Assembly: GCA_003568945.1 (NCBI GenBank)
Contig: BDIP01000293.1
Span: 1-22,443, forward strand
Direction of reading: 5' to 3'
DNA length: 22,443 nt
Origin: Kipferlia bialata
Taxonomy: Eukaryota > Fornicata
In this document: positions 1 to 10,600 of the stretch, piece after piece
How the letters are laid out: each line of letters starts with the position of its first letter
Position numbering within the stretch: the first letter of the stretch is position 1
The notes under the pieces: generated by a model
Told to the model about the DNA's origin: nothing
The model's input: the letters and a program-made list of their open reading frames with translations, nothing else
The model's database searches: none
Program-made: the position numbers and the translations under genes

Positions 1-54
1 TATAGGTATAGGTATAGGTATAGGTATAGGTATAGGTATAGGTATAGGTATAGG
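1..54. repeat. (TATAGG)9 microsatellite
   Basis: Nine perfect copies of the hexamer TATAGG open the window. They lie in what is read as an intron of the MIB/HERC2 gene, upstream of its first visible exon at 172. The array may extend further left. Confidence 0.95.
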
Positions 55-94
55 TGGACACTGTGTGTGCATTGTGTATGTTCCCAGGGTTGCG

Positions 95-120
95 TCTATC
101 TATCTATCTATCTATCTATC
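95..120. repeat. (TCTA)n microsatellite
   Basis: About 6.5 copies of TCTA, followed by degenerate TCCA/TCCG copies to about 135. It sits in the same intron as the TATAGG array, just before the 3' splice site at 171. Confidence 0.9.
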
Positions 121-171
121 CATCCGTCCATCCATCTGTATATCTAGACAGGCCGGTGTGTCTGACCCCAG

Positions 172-1358
172 GGCGTGAGCACTGCTTCCAGCCTGTGTCG
201 CAGTATGACATGAGGGTGGGGGCCCAGGTGGTGCCAGGCCTCGACTTCGACTGGGACAACCAGGACCAGGGGCATGTGGGGACACTCAAGAGAGAGGTGC
301 GGCATGGGTGTATGTGGGGGGGTGTCTATCTACACCTACATCTACGTCTACACCTATCTGACATGACAGGGTGAGCTCGGGATGGCCGTGGTCCACTGGA
401 GGGGCCGGAGACAGGAGGAGCTATTCCAGTACAAGGTGACATATATCGGGAGACATGTATATCAAATCCCAGTATCATTTGTTCTTTTGCATAGTCATAT
501 CATTCATATTCATTTGTGCACAACATTCCACAGGCCGTCGGTTTATTGTTAATTGTATATGTATATATGTATGTATACATCTATGTATATGTATAGAGTG
601 CTGTGTCCACCCCCTCTCTAGGTATATGACCCTGGTACCTCACCCCAGGTCGGAAAGGACAGGGTGTACGAGCTCTTCTACTACTGGTGAGTGGATGAGG
701 GGATGAGTGTATACTCTAGTGTCAGTCGAGTATAATGGTCCTTAGAAGTGCTGATGATATTATTGTATGTATAATATGCTGTTTTACAATTGAGTCCGCG
801 TATATATATATATATATGTGTGTGTGTATACATGGATGGGTGTGTCTGACCCCTGACCCCATAGCCATGTGGTCACCATGCACAACTTCATCAAGGGTGC
901 TCCTGTGGTGAGGGGTCCCTCCTGGAGATGGGGCAACCAGGTCGGGGGATATCTATTTGTGCTATACATATGGGGGGTTGCTGAAGAATATGTTTCGGCC
1001 GTGATTAGTCCGGTCAGTGTGAGCATCCCCCCTCTAGGGTATCACACTACTGCATATCCCACATCGTATGCGTATATCCACCCGTCCCACTCGTGATGCT
1101 GTTTCCTCTATCTCTGTACCGATGTATATATACCGATGTATATATACCGATGTATATATATGGCGGTGTGCATGCTGACCCCAGGATGGCAATGGAGAGG
1201 GGGTGCTCGATCAGCTAGATGCTGATGGGTGGTGCTGGGTGCTCTGGAACCACTCCAGGGAGAGGAACAGATACCGGATCGGGGGCTCTGCCTCTCACAG
1301 CAAGTATGACATAGCGTATGCAGACACACCAGCTTTCTGCACCGGAGTCAGCCAGTGA
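172..1358 (+). CDS. Protein with two C-terminal MIB/HERC2 domains (5' partial, five visible exons)
   Basis: Exons: 172-296, 370-435, 622-686, 865-940 and 1185-1358 (TGA at 1356). Phases agree at every junction and give 167 residues. The first MIB/HERC2 domain starts at MRVGAQVVPGLDFDW, continues through GHVGTLKRE and MAVVHWRGR, and ends near RVYELFYY. The second starts at GAPVVRGPSWRWGNQ, continues with DGNGEGV after a splice, and ends RNRYRIGG...SKYDIAYA. These match the family pattern (R-G-P-D-W-x-W-G-x-Q-D-G, then V-x-W-x-N-G-x-x-N-x-Y-R and K-Y-D-L). The family is known from Mind bomb and HERC2 E3 ligases, where it binds peptide substrates. No RING or HECT region is visible; anything catalytic, such as a ligase or kinase module, would lie left of the window. 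Donors GTGCGG and GTCGGG are non-consensus, but the domain continuity supports them. Short C-terminal tail after the second domain. Confidence 0.85.
801..827. repeat. (TA)n(TG)n microsatellite
   Basis: Alternating TA (801-816) then TG (817-827) inside the 178-nt intron 687-864 of the MIB/HERC2 gene. Confidence 0.9.
1117..1158. repeat. Three exact copies of a 14-bp repeat
   Basis: The unit TACCGATGTATATA is repeated perfectly three times in the last intron (941-1184) of the MIB/HERC2 gene, 26 bp before the 3' splice site. Confidence 0.93.
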
Positions 1359-1713
1359 GGCAGAGGGCGGAGAGGGGGTTGTGTGGCCATGGTGGTACAA
1401 TAGAGAGAGAGAGTCGAGACCGTCATGAGAATCATTATCAGTATCAGTGTCACACAAGTGCATCTATGATCATAATAATCATAGACCTATAGACATAGAC
1501 TGCAATACATAGCTGGCTATCTATTCTGAATCTGATGACTGTCATGTGGTTGGAACTATTATACATATATACTACTTTAACTGAATACAAGTTCATTCAA
1601 TTCATACAACACCAGCAAGGGCATATACCAGACAAGGCCATGCATTGTCAAACAGGGGATCTGAGCACCAGGTCCGTTTGTGCTGATACGCTAATGGATC
1701 ACACATAGGTACG
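1359..1713. other. Spacer between convergent genes
   Basis: The 355 bp between the stop of the plus-strand MIB/HERC2 gene and the stop of the minus-strand LRR gene. No gene seen. It holds a short GA run (1402-1412) and an inverted repeat, CTATGAT (1464-1470) and ATCATAG (1478-1484), with a 7-nt loop. The hairpin could aid 3'-end formation, but nothing shows that it does. Confidence 0.6.
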
Positions 1714-4700
1714 CTAGTCCATACATAGGACGGGCACATACCGGTTACCATTACCGTCCTCATACACATAGACCACACTGGGCCCTGCATCTCCTGTGCC
1801 GGACTTGGCCTGTATAGGATATAGGGGGGGATGTGACTCACCCGCGGAGTCCGGGACGACATCAGGCCCCTCCCCTTTAGCCCCACCGGCATCTGCACCC
1901 TCTGTCGCTGCCTCTCTCTCTGTCTCTGTCTCTCTCTCTGTCTCTGTCTCTGCTGCATGCCTACTGCCAACACCGGGGGCCACAGGGGACAGCCGCAGGG
2001 ATGTCTGTGTCTCAGACTCTACCTCACCCTCTATCTCCCCCTCTCTCTGCCTGCCGGTCTCTCCGATATCCCCAGGCATGCCTGGAGGCATGTCAGTGGG
2101 TCTATCTTCCACCAAGCGCTCACGGCTGGATTGAGTGACAGATTGTACAGATTGTACAGATTGTGTGACGGGGACAGTGCGTGCCTTCCCCCAAGACCCT
2201 AGTCTGTCTGTGCCCCTTGGCCTTTCTCTCTCTCTCCCCCTCTCCCTCCTACCAATGTCCGGCTGCCCAGTCCCCCCCAGGTGTTTATCCACCACACTCA
2301 GCAGGGACCACATCCCAGGGGACCGGGCCCTGTCCCTCCCCTCTCTCTCTCTGACGGGGGGGTCACCAGTGGTTATGTTGGCCAGACCTCTGCCGTTCCT
2401 CTGGTATCCTCTGGTCCCTGCCTTGCCGCTGCCCCTTGCCATGGGGTTCCGTCGCCCTCCCTTTCCCCCCTTTCCTCCCCTGACCCTTCCACCTCTGCCC
2501 CGGGTATCCTGTGTGTATGTTATGTCGGTACCAGTATCAGTATCAGTATCAGGGTCGGTAGATGTTGTGGGAACTGAACGCAATCCTTGGTGCCTCTCTC
2601 CCTCTGTCTCTGTCTCAGCCTCACCCCTGTCTGTCTGCACATCAATCCCAGCCGGCTGTGACGCCTCTCCCTCTCCCCGGGCAACTGTCTCTCTTCCAAC
2701 AGAACCAACATCCTCTGATACACCAAGACCCTGCCCAGCTCTGTCAACTCTCTCTCTCTCTCCACTACCCCCAACACACGCTTCAACTGTCTCATCTTGG
2801 TATGTATCTGACCTACACGCTTGTGCAGAGCTCTGGACAAGAATCTCAGTGGCCGTCCCCGATCTGTCTTTGTGTGCCGTGGGGCCATATCCAGTACATC
2901 CAGTATATCCAGAGCAAGGAGGAGTACCACTAGTATCACTGTGAGTACCAAGGTCTCTCTCCCTCTCTCCCTCTCTCTCTTGACTTTGGAGCTGGACATG
3001 ACTATGGACACCACGCCCAGCCCCAGTGCACACACCATCATGGCTGCTGGTATCAGTATCTAGTATGGTAACCTGGTCCTGGGCCCCATTGGCACTGACA
3101 CTGACACTGATTGAGCCATCGGTGGGGGGGGAGGCAGCAGCGGTTGTGATGTCAGTGCCGGACGGGGGGCAGGTAGACACAGACTGCACTGCCGGGGGGG
3201 AGGGAGAGGGTGCCCCATGCCCATGGGACCTGACCCCACAGACACCACTGCTGATGGGGTTGATAGGGTTGACAGGGTTGGTAGGGTTGGTAGGGTGGAC
3301 CTCTAGGGCAGACAGCGCCCGCCATCCCCTGTCTGATACTGATACTGGCCCAACCTGAGGGTCGGTGCACACACTGACGCTCCTGCTCCCCCTCCCACCA
3401 TGGTTGGACACCCGACCAGCCTCCATCCCTGTGCTGTATTGATTGTATTGACTCTGGGGGAGAGAGTCAAGAGAGGGAGCCCCGGCATCACACCCGTCCC
3501 CACAGACAGCATACGCTGGGACTACCTGCACAGGACCAGTATCTGATGGACCGTGATACACCCCAGCCACAGCCAAGTCGGTATGGACGGGGGCAGAGCC
3601 ATTGTATCTACCAGATGGCACTGGTCCGTGCATGGATGGGTGCCTGGATGTGGACACAGAGACAGAGGCACTTGGGGTGCTAGTGGGTACCCACCTCTGT
3701 CCCACACCCTGCCCATGAGTGGGAGTGTCTCTGACTCCGGTGCTGGGGGCACTGCTGCCCCACTGGCACTCCCCACACTGACACGCACTGGGCATGGCCT
3801 GGCCCATAGACACCATAGACACCATCGACCCCTGCCCCGTATGCGCCCCGCCATCATGGGGGTCCGACCCTGCACCCCTCCCACTTGCACTTGCACCCAG
3901 GCCCCTCTCCCTCTCCCTCTCCCTCTCCAGGCGCTCCAGTCTCTCGGCCATCTGTCTCACCACCTGCCTCAACTCATCGCCCCTGAGATCTGGTCCGTGG
4001 GGCGTGGGGTCCCTGCCGGGATGTGACAGAGGGGGTCCCGAGTCTGGGGTACTATACCCATTATTATTATTATGCACCTGCCTGTCGGTGCCTAAGGGTC
4101 CATGGGCCACAGACCCCAGGCCAGGATGGGAGGGGGGGGCAGATGATACAGATGAGGCATGAGGAAGTACAGACCCACGGTGTGTCCCGCCACTACTACT
4201 GAGACTCAGCCCGTACTGGGGGGACACCGCTGTCCTCAGGGGGGACCAGTAGGAGTAGGGCACACACTGCTCGGTGGTACCTGCACCTGGCTCCTGAGTC
4301 TGTCCTGGCCTGCCACTGAGTCCCCTCCACTCAGTCCACTCAGTCCGGTGGGGCTGTCTATGTGGCCATCCACTCCCACCCCCGTACTGGGGGGCAGTGT
4401 AGGTAGCCCTCTGCGTGTCACTAGGGGACTCGGTATTTGGTGGTACACCCACCCTGCCCCCCTCTAGACCCTCTTGAGATGTGCTGCGGGATGTGTCTGG
4501 GCAGGGCTGCCCCTTGTCAAGCACCTTGACCTTCCTTGACCGCTGGCTGGTGTGTACCTTATCTTGTATATCGGTGTATATCTGGGAAAGCATGGCCCTT
4601 AGAGGCAGTACACTCTCGTGCTCTCTCTCCTGGGTTCCCTGACTCTCTCTCTCTCTCTCTCTACTCTGCACTTGTGTACCGGACTGTCTCCCCATGCCCT

Positions 4701-6816
4701 CTCTCTCCCTCTTTCTCTCCCCATGCCCCCTATCCCCATGCGTCCCTTGAGTATTGATATTGGTGTTGATATTGGTGTTGAGGGTCTGGCCAGAGCCAGA
4801 CAGAGGGGAGTCAGGGGAGAGAGGCTGTGGGCCTCTAGACCGATACATCATGGCTGACTGACGAGACTGAGACTGAGACTGAGGGGGGCCAAGGGATGCG
4901 AGGGTGAGGTACCCAGGGGTATTGTCAACCCCTGACATGGGCCTGTCGACATCCCTTGTATGCAGTCCCACACCACTGATGTACCCACCACCACTCGCAT
5001 GCATATCAGTCACTGCCCTGTCAGCCCCAGGCTCGGATGGTGGTGGGGATGGGTACGGATGTATGTACTGACCCTTAAGGTCACGATGTGGCGACACTGG
5101 ACCACTACTACCAACACGTCCGGATCCACGGAATCTAACCCTGCCCCCACTCCCAAGGATACTGTGTGTATCATGACCCTGTGTGTCTCTGTTTGTGCCA
5201 CTGTGTCTCATAGATACAGTCAGGGAGGGGGGCAGGGGGGCACCCCCAACCACAATGCGCCCGTCGACGTTGCACCGCTGGACGTGCCCCCCTCTCAACA
5301 CCGCAGAGAGCAGCCCAATACTCTCGGGGCCCCAACACTCAGACTCACTCGTCTGGGAGGAGCCTCTGACGGATCGACAGGGGGACACAGAGGATGACAC
5401 ACACAGCATGGAGAGGGGCCGGCAGCGCTGTTGCAGCCCCTCGCAGATTGCCCTCAGACCCCTTCCGCCACAGTAGACACCCTCCAGGGACAGGCGCTGC
5501 AGATAGTGGTTCAGGGGCAACGCAAGTGCAATCTGAGCCAGTCCGGCATCGGTGACTGTGTTGGGGGAAGGGGGGGTCTTGTAAGCAGGGAGGGGAGGGG
5601 ACAGCGAGACAGCGAGGGGGGAGCATGCACTGGCCAGCACACTGCAGAGATACTCCTCACTCTCTCGGGACTCGGGACTCCTACCGTGACCATTCCCGAT
5701 GTCTAGAGAGAGCAGTCTAGGGTCGGAACGCAGATACTTGGCTGGGGTAAAGAATATCATGGAAACTGTTATGCTTTTCATAAATATATGCTGCCGCTGG
5801 AAGGGAATATATATATATATATATAGTATGATGAGACCACAGATTCATATAGATATATATATATATATATAACGACACTTAGATAGTACAAAATCGCCTG
5901 AGACACGTTTCACAGACTGATATAGAACTACCATCCACAATCAACTAGAAGACTTGTATGAGCACACCTATAGCTGATGCCCCTACATCACTCAGACCAA
6001 CGGCTGTTAGACTGAGGCTTCTTAGCTGAAGGTCTGGCCCCGTGTGACTGGTCAGAGCCTCGGCAAGCATAGCTACTCCCCGATCCCCCAGGGGGTTCTG
6101 CCCCACATCAAGCACTCTGAGGCGAAATAGAACGGCAGGATACTGGGAAAACGCGCCTATGAAACGATGGGTGAGGGAATTGCCTGGGAGTTAACCAGAA
6201 CAGTCCCAATTACTAAATACATCAATACCATATTCATGTCGAGAACAATTACCCAATAGAACAAACCTTGAAGGTGTAGGGCGGACACTGGTTCTGACAC
6301 AGCGGAACCCGAGAGCACAGACAGAGCTGTGCATATATGTGTGTCATACGGATGGTCGGCATCATCATCATCCACATCTGGTGACTCTGCGGAGCCACGG
6401 AAGATGAAGGGGGCAGTAAACGAGACACCTAACCCACCAGATGGGGATCCAGGAAGTGACACATACGTGGGACTGTCAAGGAGGCCAGAAATACTGTGTA
6501 AATCGGTTGTGTCTCACTAAAACACAGGTTTGTACTGAAATACTATATATCTCATCATCCACATACACTGAGTTGGGAGTGAGGCCTCTCTGTCCGCACT
6601 GGTCCAAATAAGCCTCTCCCAATGGGCCCATTCCCAGTCCCTAGAGAATACGCAGTAACAGTGAGAGAGCCTTGGAATAGAGATTAGACTTGTAGGCCTA
6701 AGCTTACTTCGCTCAGTGAAGTTCACTGAAGAGTCATTTTTAAGATTTAGTTAGAATACTATTTGAGAGAGATTTTTAGCCTTTTTGTCATGGTATATTT
6801 GAATTAGCCTCCTCAT
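1714..6816 (-). CDS. Leucine-rich-repeat (RI-type) protein with very long low-complexity tail
   Basis: Exons in coding order: 6816-6760 (tentative first exon, ATG, 19 codons), 6640-6567, 6472-6267, 6183-5968 and 5741-1714 (TAG at 1714-1716). All phases agree and give 1,526 residues. Residues about 95-290 carry ribonuclease-inhibitor-type LRRs: VSALHLQGNSLTHRF, LRVLDVGQNPLGDRGVAM, LRSLSLTAVGLSDVGASAI and NTVTDAGLAQIALALPL then LQRLSLEG. Splicing between 5968 and 5741 restores a regular repeat, which supports that junction. The rest, about 1,240 residues, is rich in Ser, Gly, Pro, Arg, Glu, Gln and Thr, with short-period repeats (ERER, TDTD, SVSV, NP-x). A short charged helix, likely coiled coil, lies near 770-790 (DELRQVVRQMAERLERLE). 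The C-terminus SVVYVYEDGNGNRYVPVL is less repetitive. LRR domains of this type bind proteins; the partner is unknown. Open reading over 4 kb on the strand that carries the LRRs argues that the tail is coding. The start is the weakest part of the model. Confidence 0.78.
3256..3295 (+). repeat. 9-bp GGGTTG-type repeat with G-quadruplex potential
   Basis: Five runs of at least three G, spaced exactly 9 bp apart, with loops such as TTGATA, TTGACA and TTGGTA. On the minus strand the 9-bp unit encodes a three-residue Asn-Pro-x repeat in the LRR protein tail, so the G-rich strand is the template strand of that gene. Confidence 0.85.
5807..5871. repeat. Two (AT)n tracts in an LRR-gene intron
   Basis: Perfect AT runs at 5807-5825 and 5853-5871 lie within the 226-nt intron 5742-5967 of the LRR gene. 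Confidence 0.92.
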
Positions 6817-6918
6817 ACCATCATATCTCACAGTACTCTTTCTTTGCTAGTTGTTCATTGATAACTTGTCAATGAATAGAGAGTTTTTCGGCTACATGAC
6901 TAAGGTACTAATATATGT

Positions 6919-7493
6919 ATGTTAGAACAGGTGAGCAATCTTTGTGTATCTGATGACTGACAGTAGGTGGGTGAGGACGAACCCCTGTCCTACTCAGAGG
7001 CTTTGCCAGTCATAGAGTCATTTGTGGCAGACTATCCCGCAGATGAGACAGCAAAGGGAGGTATGGAGATTTAGTCTTCGATATCCCTTACCCACTTGAT
7101 CTCACACAGCTCTTCTTAGTGCCCTTATTGAGAATGTGAAGTATGAGGTTCAGACCAACCCTTCCTCCTGTGACTAGACTCTATTCTAGAGGTTGTTGAC
7201 ACCCTCTATTCTCCGTCACATTCGGTAATCATTGACGGGAGGTCTATTTCTCTTTGTGTCATTTTGTCTGGGTGATTGTTCTTTGTCTTTACCCATAAAT
7301 CAATATATATGGTCGTTTATCGAATTGGCATGTTGATTCCGTCATTCTTCTAAATAATGGTAGTGCACCCAGTGTCTTGGACCATATCCTACTGAGGAGA
7401 CATCCAGGGCCTGGAATCCAGGCAGTCTGGACCAGCTCAGAGCTGAGGCTCTGTACAGATCCTAAGAAAGGGTTTATAGATGCATTTTTGTGA
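6919..7493 (+). CDS. Tentative small spliced gene, unknown function
   Basis: Preferred model: exons 6919-6930 (ATG, four codons MLEQ), 6967-7060, 7110-7147, 7192-7241 and 7364-7493 (TGA at 7491); phases agree, about 107 residues. The best part is the second exon, which starts VGEDEPLSYSEALPVIESF. It is preceded by GTGAGC and CTGACAGTAG splice signals (36-nt intron) and followed by a GTATGG donor and a CACACAG acceptor (49 nt). Later pieces read ALLSALIENVKYE, then VVDTLYSPSHSVIIDG, then SAPSVLDHILLRRHPGPGI. Alternatives: the reading may stop at TAG 7175-7177 after NPSSCD, giving 57 residues; or the 7060 donor may join an acceptor at 7177, skipping 7110-7147. The donor at 7148 (GTTCAG) is weak. 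No family was recognised. It is divergent from the LRR gene, about 100 bp away. Base composition is more balanced than in the neighbouring long genes. Confidence 0.4.
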
Positions 7494-7672
7494 TGTTGTT
7501 GGGTTCGAAAGAGTTGGTTGAAAGAGTCATTGATCTGTTTTCACCCCGGTCTGCGCTCAAGAAGACCAATTGGGCGTCTAGGGACGAAGTACTAGGGCCA
7601 CTAGCCTACTGGCACCCTTTCCCGACGCCTCAAAACGGAGTTGAAACGGAACAGAGAAAGGAATATCCGTAA
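7493..7672 (+). CDS. 59-codon ORF directly upstream of the BEACH gene
   Basis: ATG at 7493 overlaps the TGA at 7491-7493 of the preceding model (TGATG). Its TAA at 7670-7672 overlaps the ATG of the BEACH gene at 7672 (TAATG). It begins MLLGSKELVERVIDLF and resembles no family I know. It could be an upstream ORF in the BEACH 5' leader that affects its translation. It could also be an N-terminal exon: a donor after codon GAA (GTACTA, about 7592) and an acceptor ending AACAGAG at about 7654 would join it in phase to the BEACH frame. Or it could be chance. The sequence does not decide between these. Confidence 0.25.
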   Translation: MLLGSKELVERVIDLFSPRSALKKTNWASRDEVLGPLAYWHPFPTPQNGVETEQRKEYP

Positions 7673-10600
7673 TGGATGTTGCAGAGAGTGAGGACAGCGA
7701 TGGCTGGGAAATATCAGGTGGCCCTGAGCCCATGACTCCCGTAGCTAGGACTATATCGACTGATTCTCGCATCGAGATCACTGAGAAGCCTCTCGATCAG
7801 TCAGTACTGAACGACTTCTTTATGTCTAGTAGCCTCTTGGATGACGCCATGCCACTTCCTTATGATACGAGATCTCTCGTTCAGGGGTTGGACCAGGTCA
7901 TGGATGAGTATGGGGCACTGGGCTGGGGAGCCGGGAGTGATATATTCACCTCTGACCTTCTCTGTGAGATTGCGTCGCGGGTGGTGACCATGGACACCAA
8001 TACGGTGCCAGACGTCAGAGTTTATCTCTCTCAGTTCTCTCAACAGTTGCAGTTGGCTCTTATGGCGGCGGTTTCCGCATCCGACCACCCACACTCTGAA
8101 CAATGCGCAATCGAGAAGTATTGCCTGCCCCTCACCCACCTGTGTCACCATCCAGATCTTGCCGCTGGAATGGTTCCTACTGCCTCCCTGCTGGCAGCAC
8201 AGCTACCTATGATAGAGGGCCTTGTCAAGGGGGTGGTGTACGACTTCTTTGCCACCTTCTGCCGCACCGTCCCCCTCCTCGACCTGGCCCATGCCCTGGA
8301 GCCCAGGGACAGGCGCAGGGTGCCCGGCCTCTACTCCAGTCTCATAGCTGCGGGGGAGGGGTTCTTGGGTCCCCTGCAAACTGTGTCGCATCGTCTCACC
8401 TCCACCCCCAATGGCCCTGTGCTGCATCTGGTCAAGCCCTTGGCAAGAGACCTCGACCACGTGTGCCGGGCCCTGGTGGAGTGCCCCTCCCACGCGTGTG
8501 TGGTGTGTGGGTGGGGTACCATAGTGAGGCTTCTCACCTGCCCCACCCCCCTCCACTCGGTGTATGAGGCCCAGTCCGCCCTGACCGCACAGCTGGTGCA
8601 GGCCGGTCTGGGTATGATTGGGGTAGCCGCAGTGCAGGGGTGCCACCACGACGACCCTGTCTTCTGCAGCACAAGGGTGCCGGCCCTCCGGCTCCCAAGT
8701 CTCACTGGGTCAGAGGGTGACCAGCCCACTGCTCTCTTTCGTATGATTGCGGCTTTGTCTCTGAGGCCTAGGCGGCATCTGGATCACCCGAGTCCCCTCT
8801 CATTTCTGACCACCTCCTGCGTGTCTCCGCCCCAGACAGCTGTGTTCCAGCTCCACACCCAGACTGTCGGGGTGGTCCAGATGCTGCTGACGCTGCTTCT
8901 GGCCGGACCCGACGAGGTCTCGGCCACAGAGGCCCGTGGCTATGAGCTAGACACCCTCCCTGACCCCATGGCGTGTCCCTCCCCCGCCAGTCCCACCCTT
9001 CAGAGGCAGTGTGTGGCGGCCCTTCGACTCATCATGCTGGGCAATGGCGACAACGTGCGCCTTGTCAATGCATACAGCGGCAGGGTCGGGCAGCCCACGG
9101 TGCTCTACCTGCTGGCTCAGCAGCTGCCGAGGCTCTGCCCCCCAGCCCAGCAAGACCTGCTGTCTCTGTTCCTCTCTCTGTATGCCGAGGGGGCTGTGAC
9201 CCACAGGCTGCACGGCATCCAGCTGACCATGCACCATGGCCTAGCCGAAGTGGTGGCAGACCCCCGGCTTTCCCTTCCCATCAGACTGGGGCTGGTGCAT
9301 CTGCTGAGAGTGGTGTCGCAGGACCTTGCCTGTGCCGTTGTCACCACGGGTGCCCTTGCGCGTGTCCTGGAGAGCACGCTGGAGATGCCGGTGTATGCCT
9401 GTGATGCAGAGGGAGAAGGAGAGGGGGGCGAGGCGGATGCGGACTGTGGCACCCCTAGTAGTAGTCCCCTCTCCCCCTACCTGGATGCCGTGCTGTCCCT
9501 CTCCTCCTCCATTGTGACAGGCGGCACAGCCACGGCCGAGTTGATAGCCGAGTTCAACAAGGCGGACAAGGAGGGGGGGGCCTGTGCCTTGCGGGTGCTC
9601 TTTGCCTATGTCCAGCACGGGCCTCACCTAGCCCGCCTGCGCATCTTGGATGACCTCCCGTGTCTGGTTCCTGGCGCCACCAATGAGGTTGTGAGGCTCA
9701 TCCTGCGGGTGTTGCACGACTTTGGTGACATGACCTCCCCCTCTCTCTCCTCCCTCTTGGCTGCCCCCCCTGCGCCCTTTGGCCACAGCCCCACCCCCAC
9801 CCCCCACTCCTCGCACCTCCGAGACACCTCTCTGCTGGAGACCAGGCGTGTCATTGTGGACTGCCTGACCACTGTGTTGCTGAGGTCCGACTCCGTGTCC
9901 CCCGACCTCCCCGTCCTGTGTGTGTCCTGGGTCGAGGGGTTCATGGCCCTCATATCCCACTTCCTCAGGCCTGTCGTCGTATCACTCGACGTGTCCTCCA
10001 CCGCCACACTCTCCTCCCAGCCTCTCGACCCGGGCGCATGCCTCTCCTTCCTCTTAGCTCTCTTCCGCTACCTGACAGTAGTGCTGCGCCGCTTCTACGC
10101 CAGCGGAGAAGACTGCCCCTTGGCATTTGAGCCCCTCTCCGATGTGGTTGGGGTGGTGCTCTCCCAGACACACCGGTCGCAGGGCATCCAGGGCATCCAG
10201 GGCATCCAGGGCACTGGCACTGGGTGCGACGTTGACCTGTCTCTTGTCAACCGGGTGGTGGGGTCTCTTCTGGCCATGGGCACCAGGCACAGCAGGCCCA
10301 AGGGGACCCAGGCCCAGTGCCATAAGGGCTGGGAGTGCCCGCAGGGGCTGTATGCACCGGATGACCCCCCTATGCTGACTGTCGGAGACACGGTCAGCTT
10401 CCCTGCTGCCTATCTTGTTGCGGCTCGTGCCGTGTCTCAGGTTCTCGGTCTAACTGATACCGATACTGGTCACCCAGAGGCTACCCCATCAGCATCGTCG
10501 CCGTCCCACCCTGACGCTGACCCCTCCACACGTGAGTCACAGCCTGAAGGGCTATCCGGTGAGGAGGCGGGTGGAGGCTCTCTTTCCAGCCCTCTACAAC

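Noticed and set aside
784-1463. Several 70-80-codon ORFs on both strands in the first 1.5 kb
   Set aside because: They cross introns and microsatellites of the MIB/HERC2 gene or are antisense to its exons.
1810-1841. Possible 32-nt intron (GTGAGT to TATACAG) near the 3' end of the LRR gene
   Set aside because: Both ends look like splice signals, but removal shifts the frame away from the well-formed C-terminus, and the unspliced frame is open.
2135-2944. 269-codon plus-strand ORF
   Set aside because: It is antisense to the LRR protein tail and consists of Ser/Leu/Pro/Val low complexity mirrored from GA-rich repeats. The minus strand carries the real LRR frame.
7192-7493. Weak resemblance of the small gene (VIIDGSAPSVLDHILL) to eIF2B-type sequences
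   Set aside because: Only a hydrophobic pattern is shared; the residues that follow do not match the family, so no function was assigned.
7496-7511. GGGTTCGAAAG, similar to a tRNA T-loop
   Set aside because: The flanking bases do not pair into a T-stem, and no D-arm, anticodon arm or acceptor stem could be drawn.
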